NCBI GenBank assembly: GCA_958510825.1
Contig: OY294049.1
Span: 37,476,774 to 37,540,773 of the forward strand
DNA from: Brachypterus glaber
Lineage: Eukaryota; Arthropoda; Insecta; Coleoptera; Kateretidae
Direction of reading: 5' to 3'
Length of the DNA stretch: 64,000 nt
Position numbers and translations under genes: made by a program. A model generated the notes under the pieces. That model did not search any database, had not been told where the DNA came from, and worked only from the letters and a program-made list of their open reading frames with translations. This document shows, piece after piece, positions 57,136-64,000 of this stretch (position 1 is its first letter; each line of letters starts with the position of its first letter).

Positions 57136-58387
57136 TACCTGTGTATTTCACAATTTTCTTTCAAGAATTATAAATTATTATTAGATATAATAGTTGAAAA
57201 AATTCTTATGTAATATGCTTGATTGATTGACGTTAGGGTCTAACGTTAGATGTCTCACGTTAAGCTTCTAACCTTAGAAATTGGGACATTTATACATTAG
57301 AAACACGTTAAAAAAAAAACACTTTAATCAATATTAAAAATTACCCTGTTCAATACGGTTTGACTTTTCAAAGGAGTGTGTAAATTAAAAAACTATACTT
57401 TTACATATTACACAGAAATTCAGCGGGTATACGTATTCCGTATACGTCAAGGCTGCACGTTTAGTTCCCAACGCCTCGCACGTGTTATTTTATTCTTTAG
57501 TACTTACTTAGATGAAGAGTAAACTCTTCATAAGGGGTCAAATGCAATTGAAACGATTTTTCATAAGGAACAAAAATTTTTTTGCGGAACCGACAATTTA
57601 ACAGACAATATTTAAAATTCGAGAACAATAAATCTACATTGCACATTGTGCATACCAGGAACTTTTTCATCAAGAAGGGCCGGGGATAAACGGCACAAAA
57701 AAGTTGTATACGAAATTAGCTTTTTGGGCTCGCTGAATCCAGATTCGATGTTAAAATTTTAAAATTAAAAATTTCGGATCCAATACGCCATACGTAATTT
57801 TAAAAATATAGATTTTGAAGAGAAGAAAAATGTTAAGGCTCTATTTTACAATTACCATGGTTTGGATATTGCAGTTGGTATCAACTGCAATATTGTTGTT
57901 ATTTAGGTCAAGTATGAGTATTGATTTTATGTAAAAAAAAATATCGCTAAAAATTATAGAACCTCTTATGAAACATGCGCTCTTCATGTGTGATTTCTAT
58001 CTTGTGATTTTTTTTTGTAAATAATATAAGAACAATTTTATCTAGTATATAGGTATTGGAAGATAATTATATAATTACACTACACAGAAAAAAATACAAA
58101 ACTAAACGTTGGCAGCGAACCGACCGACGCGTTAAGTCGTGTAAAAATTACAGCACAAAACGTGTAATTTACTCGTTCTACAAAAGACTTACATTATTGA
58201 TCATGTATAATAATAGGTACAGTTTTTAAGTTACATAACCAATCAGTGTATTTTTTACATAGTTTTGCATAAAAAGTTGCATGGATTTTTTACTGTGTAG
58301 CTTAGGTCAAAGTCGGATCCAAAAGTTGGTTTTAAGGACGCACAGTGGAACGACTTTTGTGGCAAGTTAGATTTGTACATGCTGTCC
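57136..58387. other. Stretch with no gene seen
   Basis: AT-rich. ATATTGCAGTTG and CAACTGCAATAT form a small perfect hairpin at about 57878-57905. Nothing else is supported. Confidence 0.4.
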
Positions 58388-58388
58388 C

Positions 58389-58671
58389 ACCAGGTTCTTG
58401 ACAAGCTTTATCTCCGTTATATGTAAAGATTTAATTTTTTGTAAAAATAGTGTTAAAAGGAAGCCAAAGAAGATTTTATTGACATATCCAAAACTGCCCC
58501 TTAATAAAAATTAAAAAACAGAAGTTGGGGGTGGTTTCAAGGGGGTGGGTAAGCAAGGGGCGGTTTTGGATATGTCAATAAAATCTTCTTTGGCTCCCAT
58601 CTAATGCTATATTTTGCAAAACATTTAAATATTTACAAATAACGGAGATAAGGCTTGTCAAGAACCTGGTA
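58389..58671. mobile_element. 283-bp MITE with ACCAGGTTCTTGACAAGC ends
   Basis: Arms of about 125 bp pair: ACCAGGTTCTTGACAAGC, TTATCTCCGTTAT, AGCCAAAGAAGATTTTATTG and ACATATCCAAAACTGCCCCT. The loop is G-rich (GGGGGTGGTTTCAAGGGGGT). It is non-coding. Confidence 0.85.
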
Positions 58672-58954
58672 TAGTAAATTTTTTAGAAGTAGTGCTTTTT
58701 TATTCCAACTGTAGATAGTTATTGACTTTTATGAATTTATCATCTCCTTATAAGTTAATGGTTATAATTTTTTTCAAAGCTATTTCTAGTTCGGTCAGTA
58801 TATCAAGGATTAATGATACAGTTTCATGCATCAAACCAATTTAGTACGAATGAAGAATGTATTGCATTTATATCTATACCCTTATACCATATATGTTTAA
58901 TATAAATTGGTTCAATCTAATTAATATAAAATTCCAGCTATCTCCCATATAGCA

Positions 58955-59310
58955 CACAATATCCCCCGGATATCCTCTCAATGTCCTTTTAATGTCGCAT
59001 GTCCCTGGACATTAGTCTCATATCTCAAGGATATTCTGAAAGGTATGCCCTGAGGATATACTACCCGTATATCCCAAGGATATACGGTACGTCCTTCGTA
59101 CATCTCAGGGACGTCCCGAGGGGATGTCCCGGAGATGTCCTTTCGGAATAACCCTGGATACACGGGCAGTATGTCCCCGGGAAATACCCCTGGGGACTTC
59201 CCTGAGACACACGAAGGACATTTGGGATGTACGAGGTATATCCATGGGATATAAGGGTCCGGAAGTCGCTCGACTTTCCGTTTAGTAATAAAAGTATATC
59301 CTGGGGATAT
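58955..59310. repeat. Degenerate ATATCC / GTCCC self-complementary repeat
   Basis: About 350 bp built from short, roughly 10-12 bp variants of GGGATATCC, GTCCCNGGGA and AGGACAT on both strands, for example CCGTATATCCCAAGGATATA. The whole segment is cryptically simple and highly self-complementary. Minus-strand frames reading GYPQDI or DVPEM are products of this structure. Confidence 0.7.
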
Positions 59311-59732
59311 CCATCATACAACGTTTGGACTTTTTTATTATTACTCTCAGAAAACGGTGCAGCCTGCATAGTATACAGTGTATACTATGCAGTGCATAGA
59401 CTACATGTATTAAATACTACTTTATAAACGTTTTAGGTACATATAGTATCTTCAACTTGAAGGTTCAGTAGAAATAAATACAAGAATCGCGCACGCGGCA
59501 GCTGGCGGGTGGTTTCATTGGTTAAAACACTCGAATGTTGCGAGAGTAGGGATGTAGAAATTAAACAGGTCAATAATGAAGCGTACAATGCATTGCAATG
59601 GACCGTTATATAGAAATATTTTGTTATGAGTCCTACCCTGTCACTAAATCCGTTGTTGTCACGTGCGTTTGTTTACACTTACTGCATTTTAAAGTTGAAT
59701 ATACTATAGGTAAATAATTCTTTGCCACAACT

Positions 59733-60075
59733 ATACATTGCGGTCCAAAAGTCACCTTCCCCTCCCCTCTTAACATTTGAACTAGTTGAGATATGGACTT
59801 CAAAAAAGGGACACGTATAAAAGACAACTTAAACTATTTTTTTGAGTGTATTTGATATTTTCAGCTTTTAAAAGATAGTTTAAAAGTATAATTTACGTGT
59901 TTGCATACTGAAATTAATCATTTTTGAAACATTTCTTTGAAGATATTTTGATAAAATTACCATTTTAAACCAAAATATTTCTAAAAAATAAAAAAAATAT
60001 ATGGTTAAATAATTTTATAAGCTTTAAAATAATGTTTCACACAATCCCCTTTCTATTAAAAAAAAAATAAACATT
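59733..60075. mobile_element. Family L element, copy 3
   Basis: The left end ATTGCGGTCCAAAAGTCACC then CCTCCCCTCTTAACATTTGA is the inverse of the 34.1 kb copy's right end. Further right is TAAGCTTTAAAATAATGTTT. Confidence 0.55.
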
Positions 60076-60335
60076 TATTAAAAGATGTCATGTTCTCTGA
60101 TATTTATAAACTTAAGAAAAAGCTTAATATATTTTTTTTTTCAATAAATTATCTATATTACATATTTAATAGAAAATTAAAAATTACTTTCTGCATAACT
60201 ACTTAAATGTTTGCAATTACCTTTCAATGTTGGTTTAGGTAGTGGAATTTAAACTCATTTATGGATTGCGCTAACGTTTAATTTAACAATTAGTTCTGTA
60301 ACAAATTGTTAAATATGCTATTATTTTTAAACGCT

Positions 60336-61047
60336 TTACATTTGCGACGCACAGTGGGAAAATTCAGATTTTTTTGGACAAATTCTGCCTACGCGACCGT
60401 AGAAAATTCGATCAATTTTAATAAAAAAATGGAAAGAACTCGTAAGGCTTTATGTTTAAGAGTAATGCTGCGGCAAAGTAGCTTTGCGTTAACCTAACCT
60501 AAAAGATTTAGACAAATTTTGGGTCCCAACTAAATTGGTCCAAATATTTAATCTGCGATAACTCAGTCAATTTTCATTGTTAAACGATGTTTTTTTTTTA
60601 AGTTGACTATTATTTTCCTGGCTATTCAATACTTCAAGAAAAAAAAAATTGTCGAACGGTTTTAAAAATATGAAAAATTACAAAAAGCTGCAATTGCGTA
60701 AAAACACACATATTTCGGTTAGTAGTGGACGTAGAAGAATCTACTAGCTCTCATTTAATAGCTGAGAAAAAGTCCTATGCTCATATTAGAAATCCCACGG
60801 TCAGAATAAGTTTTTCGATGGTCTAGCTTGCAGGAAGTTCAAAATTAGCAAAAAAACAATGGTCAAAAATTGTATATTTTTTTTTAGTTTAGGTTAACGC
60901 ATAGCTACTTTGCAGCAGCATTACTCTAAAACATAATACGAGTACTTTCCAGTTGTTTTATTAAATTTGATAGAATTCTCTACCTTCGGCAGAATTTTGT
61001 CAAAAAAAAGTTGTTTTACCTCTGTGCGACGGTTTGCAATATGTAAG
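60336..61047. mobile_element. 710-bp inverted-repeat element with CACAGTGG-like ends
   Basis: Arms of about 170 bp pair: TTTGCGACGCACAGTGGG (left) with CTCTGTGCGACGGTTTGCAA (right), AAATTCTGCC with GGCAGAATTT, and TAATGCTGCGGCAAAGTAGC with GCTACTTTGCAGCAGCATTA. The inner arm edges carry TTAACCTAACC and its inverse GGTTAAC. The middle is AT-rich and non-coding. Confidence 0.75.
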
Positions 61048-61646
61048 TTAAAGCCGTCAAAGTGTGGCCTACGGAAAAGTGTGACTATATTCTTCAAAAC
61101 TCGATTGAGGTGATTTTGTGTGATATTATTTAAATCGTTTTAGACATTTTGTAATTTCAAAGCTAAAAACCATAAAAACGCAGTAAAAATTATTTTAAGA
61201 CTGATTTGGAACGGGTAAAGTTACTTACCCCATGAATCACACTTCAACGGGTTTACCTTAATATTTACCTTGTACACTGAAAGTCATAATTAAATTATAT
61301 GATTATGAAACACAACAACTAACAAAATAACTTTAATTTTATTGTGATGTATTGCCTTTAAGTACACCCACATTTTCATATTACCTCACTATGACAACTA
61401 CCCCAAAAATTATTCACTACTATATACATTATATATTATTATATTAGAATTCCAAATACTATGAATTAAATGCCAATTTTTTCAAATTTCCCTTCAATTT
61501 TTCAACTTTTCTTGGGGGTTTGTAGAGGGGTCTCATTGGTTTTGTAGCTTTTTTAGAGACAAAACGAAAATCGCCAGCCTTCACACCCCCCCACGACCCA
61601 CGACAAAAACCTCTGAAAGCACCTAAATGTATTTTTTATTATTTCA
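61048..61646. other. Stretch upstream of the candidate exon, no gene seen
   Basis: AT-rich until about 61560. A GC-richer patch (CACACCCCCCCACGACCC) lies at 61580-61600, a related sequence recurs at 62100-62117 (CACACCCCCCACGAC), and ATTATTTCAG ends at 61647. Confidence 0.35.
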
Positions 61647-61716
61647 GATATGGAACTACCACTGACATGACCCCCACTCACCGCCATGTTTGCGCACAAC
61701 ACTGTCTCCTCCCGCA

Positions 61717-61921
61717 GTAGCTCCAGCAGGAGTGCCAACAGTTGCAGCAGGAACTCGTCTATGCCCTCGTTGCGCATGCGCAACCCTCTATCACCCAAGA
61801 CGAGTTACAACCCTCTGTTTAGGCACTCGGACGCACTAACCAGTTTCGATGCATCGCATTTTGTGTTCCAGGAGCAAAAGAGGGAGAAGAGCAAGGATAA
61901 GAAACATCCGATTTTGAGGAG
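61717..61921 (+). CDS. Candidate host coding exon (unrecognised protein)
   Basis: A short island with clearly coding-like composition in an AT-rich desert. After the pyrimidine-rich acceptor CTGTCTCCTCCCGCAG at 61716, one frame reads SSSSRSANSCSRNSS, PSLRMRNPLSPKTSYNPLF, SDALTSFDASHFVFQEQKR and KSKDKKHPILRR. It ends at a good donor, GAGGAG|GTAGGC, after 61921. The frame is open from 61671 to the TAG at 61923-61925. An alternative acceptor, TTATTATTTCAG at 61647, gives no frame open through the island. A Ser-rich, basic N-terminal or linker segment is visible but no domain is recognised. It could be an internal exon of a gene extending beyond the window, or a first coding exon starting at ATG 61686. 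No partner exon is identified. Confidence 0.4.
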
Positions 61922-62130
61922 GTAGGCAGTTAAAATGAATTCTTTTCTTTATTCGTAGCAGGGGCGTAACTATCGCGGTATCAGTGGGGTGTAAGGGGCT
62001 ATGTTTTTTTGGGGCGATGACCTTTTTTTTAGTCATCAAAATATTTGGCAGCTAGGAGCTTTTTTCTTTTTTTTTAGTCGTTTTTTTTTCACTTTACCTT
62101 CACACCCCCCACGACAAAATTTGTAAAAAC

Positions 62131-62165
62131 AATCCGTGAAGATATGTAATGCTACGCATTCCATT
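62131..62165 (+). mobile_element. Family B start fragment
   Basis: AATCCGTGAAGATATGTAAT followed by GCTACGCATTCCATTA, then cut by the GGGAACGTTC motif. Similar short starts occur at 9743, 28689, 42378 and 56097, and inverted at 37145. Confidence 0.6.
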
Positions 62166-62194
62166 AGGGAACGTTCAAGTATTACGTAACGCAA
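62165..62194 (+). repeat. Dispersed 30-bp GGGAACGTTC motif, copy 3
   Basis: Same word as at 26215: AGGGAACGTTCAAGTATTAC then GTAACGCAAA. It directly joins the truncated family B fragment. Confidence 0.6.
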
Positions 62195-62400
62195 ATTTTG
62201 GTCATATGCTTATTTTTTTTGAGACAAATTTATATCCAAAAAGAGCTTAGCGGAGTAGTAGTGGAAAAAGTGCCCCAGCTCGGAATGAGCTTATATTTAT
62301 GCAAAAGGTAGCTAACATAAAGACTAATTATTTCCCAGAGTCTTAGCCCCAAACAACCCCCAGGGGGGTAAGAAAATATTTTTTTTACCCCAAAACGTTT

Positions 62401-63259
62401 TATTGGAACTTCAATGCGACTGCCTTCATCCTGTGGGGTTCTACCAAATCTTCTAGCTTCTTACTGCGAAATGGTGTACGCCAAGGAAGCCTTCTAGCTC
62501 CTGATTTTTTCAATGCGTATATTGACGAACTTCACTATATCCTGTTGGCAGTTGCCGCTGGTTGTTTCTGTGGTAGTATCAAAGTTAACTGTATTTCATA
62601 TGCGGATGACATGGTGCTACTATGTCCTTCTTTAGAGGGCCTCCGGTTACTTCTTCGTAGGTGTGAAGAATTCGCGTTAAAAACATTTCTTAAATACAAC
62701 ACGGACAAAAGTAAACTAATGGTTTTTAAACCCCCAGTGTATAGGCATCTGATTGTTCCCTCAATTTCCCTTAATAATACCCCTATCGAGCAGGTATCTA
62801 AACTTAAATATCTCGGTCATATAATAGACAATACACTGTGTGATAACTCTGAAATTCAACGTCACTATAAAAACTTGTGTGTTCGTGCTAATATGATCGC
62901 AAGAAAATTCAGCAAGTGTTCTGTAGAAGTTAAAAACCTTTTGTTCAAGACTTTCTGTTACGACCTGTACTCAGGAGAACTCTGGTGCAACCACACTGGG
63001 GCTTCTTGGCGTACGTTACGCGTTTGCTATAATAATGCCTATCATTATTCACAGACTTCCGCGGTATAATAGTGCCTCTGAAATGTTTGCTACAGCCCGA
63101 ATTAACACCTTGGACGCTCTTCGGAGAAAAAAGCTTGCCAGCTTTGTAGAGCGCCTTTCCTGCACCCAGAACAATCTGTTAAGAGCTGTAGTGTCATCAG
63201 ATGTTTTCTGGACCTCTACTATTTTTGGAAGTTGGCGACGTCTTTGTTTTTTGTTATAA
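62401..63259 (+). pseudogene. 5'-truncated LINE reverse transcriptase (ORF2) with one frameshift
   Basis: The plus-strand frame begins in the palm of the reverse transcriptase with NGVRQGSLLAPDFFNAYIDE (62470-62529). It continues with the catalytic YADDMVLL (62599-62622), then NTDKSKLMVF, SKLKYLGHIID and the thumb region. The two aspartates of YADD are intact. A stop follows near 63067. After a one- or two-base slip near 63040 the neighbouring frame continues IIHRLPRYNSASEMFATARI and DALRRKKLASFVERL to a stop at 63259, the usual end of CR1/Jockey-like proteins. The N-terminal endonuclease and first RT motifs are missing, so the copy cannot be active by itself. The clade is uncertain. Confidence 0.85.
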
Positions 63260-63389
63260 TGACTGTAAACCCAACCTTTTTTTTTATGTATATATTTTTG
63301 TGTATGTTTTATTTTTATTTTTTTTTTTCTAATATTCCTATGTGATATGGCTTATATGCCGGAATAAATGCTTTATTATTATTATTATT
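62401..63389 (+). mobile_element. 5'-truncated LINE insertion with (ATT)n tail
   Basis: Comprises the ORF2 remnant, a 100-bp T-rich 3' untranslated part, GGAATAAATGC with an AATAAA near 63363, and a final (ATT)5 at about 63373-63389. Truncation at the 5' end and a short trinucleotide tail are typical of target-primed insertion. The target duplication is not identified. Confidence 0.8.
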
Positions 63390-63858
63390 CATATTGTTTT
63401 TCTCCGGTTTTGGTCATCCGATCAATTTGAAATTTAGAATACGAATAAAGGGCAATAAGAACATTTTGCAAAAAAATTATCATACATTTGCGATCATTCT
63501 AACCTATGAAAAAAAATACTTCTTTTTTTCGAAGTGGTCAAAAGGGCCATTTTTGGAATATCATCCCCGCCATTTTTTTATATGTTATGTATTCGTAACT
63601 GATCTTAATCATATCCAAAATTCAATTTTTTTCATGTGGTAAAACAGTGTCAAAAACACTAAAAACTGCGTCAGATGCGCATTTGGTTGCATTTAAATTC
63701 AATTTGATTTTTTTGAAAAAATCTTATTACTTTTTTAAGTTTAAGCTGTAATAAAGCAACAAAATTAAATAACAAAAAATATATATTCTAAGTAAACAAA
63801 TAAAAATAAAAATTGGATTTAGTTTATAATCTTAAACAACTAACTAATGCACTTCGTT
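63390..63858. other. Stretch with no gene seen
   Basis: T- and A-rich. An 82-codon open frame has no recognised domain. Confidence 0.4.
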
Positions 63859-64000
63859 TTGAGGAGTGATTCTACATAAAAAATATAAAAAAAGTTCCTA
63901 AAAATGTATATCCAAAAACTGTTTCTAAGGGATCTTCGCCCCTTCAAAAGTTGCTCCAAAAATTCGGTTTTTATTTTATAACTTAACCTTGGAAACCGTT
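63859..64000. mobile_element. D/E/F-type element arm, cut by the window end
   Basis: GAGTGATTCTACATAAAAAA, TATAAAAAAAGTTCCTAAAA and TAAGGGATCTTCGCCCCTTC are the shared inner arm of families E and F. The matching arm would lie beyond the window. Confidence 0.6.

Noticed and set aside
56965..57213. A Ser-Ser-Ser-Lys repeat protein
   Set aside because: The 12-bp minisatellite period keeps two frames open. There is no signal peptide, no non-repeat domain and no splice context.
58978..59369. Minus-strand proteins with GYPQDI / DVPEM repeats
   Set aside because: Overlapping frames are all open because of the degenerate ATATCC repeat. No consistent unit or domain is seen.

Overview
This AT-rich stretch of animal DNA, most likely from an insect and plausibly a beetle, is a transposon graveyard rather than a gene-rich region. 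The insect call is an inference. It rests on strong AT bias, a tRNA-type SINE, many short TA-flanked inverted-repeat elements, non-LTR reverse transcriptase (RT) fragments and long stretches without genes. I see no complete host gene, no bacterial-type operon, no CRISPR array and no tRNA or rRNA gene. The only good host-exon candidate is a small GC-richer open segment near 61.7 kb, with a usable splice acceptor and donor. If it is real, the window is probably intergenic DNA plus part of a long intron.

Layout. 0-3 kb: a TTAA-bounded inverted-repeat element with 45-bp direct repeats, the first copy of a hairpin-ended repeat (family A), and a SINE. 3-6 kb: family L foldback and a TTC-rich tandem array. 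6-8.9 kb: a 1.4 kb inverted-repeat element, then a LINE 3' end with an (AAT)n(ATT)n tail. 9-16 kb: small foldbacks, a minisatellite-like repeat (family C), a nearly perfect TA-flanked palindrome, and family B and D elements. 16-21 kb: a CACAGTGG-ended element, a tandem minisatellite and a probable LTR with TATA box and polyA signal. 23.8-26.8 kb: a 1.17 kb palindrome, a tandemly duplicated RT fragment and a small MITE. 28.9-37.5 kb: a 20-bp minisatellite, three family A copies, two family B copies and a chimeric-ended element. 38-44 kb: two minus-strand LINE 3' ends, RT palm-motif relics, hairpin MITEs and an element packed with CTTG/CAAG motifs. 44-53 kb: a second SINE, a perfect 93-bp-armed hairpin, a 720-bp foldback, a (TA)n tract beside a cluster of ACGTC motifs, and nested inverted repeats. 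53.8-57.1 kb: two family B copies, one interrupted by a TA-duplicating MITE, and a 12-bp minisatellite. 58.4-64 kb: more MITEs, a degenerate ATATCC/GTCCC repeat, the candidate exon and a 5'-truncated LINE with an intact YADD motif.

Most of this DNA works, if at all, as non-autonomous transposable elements and possible hairpin-RNA sources. Autonomous functions appear only as RT relics. The most unusual points are the perfect hairpin, the dated nested insertion, the modular and chimeric termini of the D/E/F elements, and the five-copy family A with structured ends. Family letters are labels used only here.
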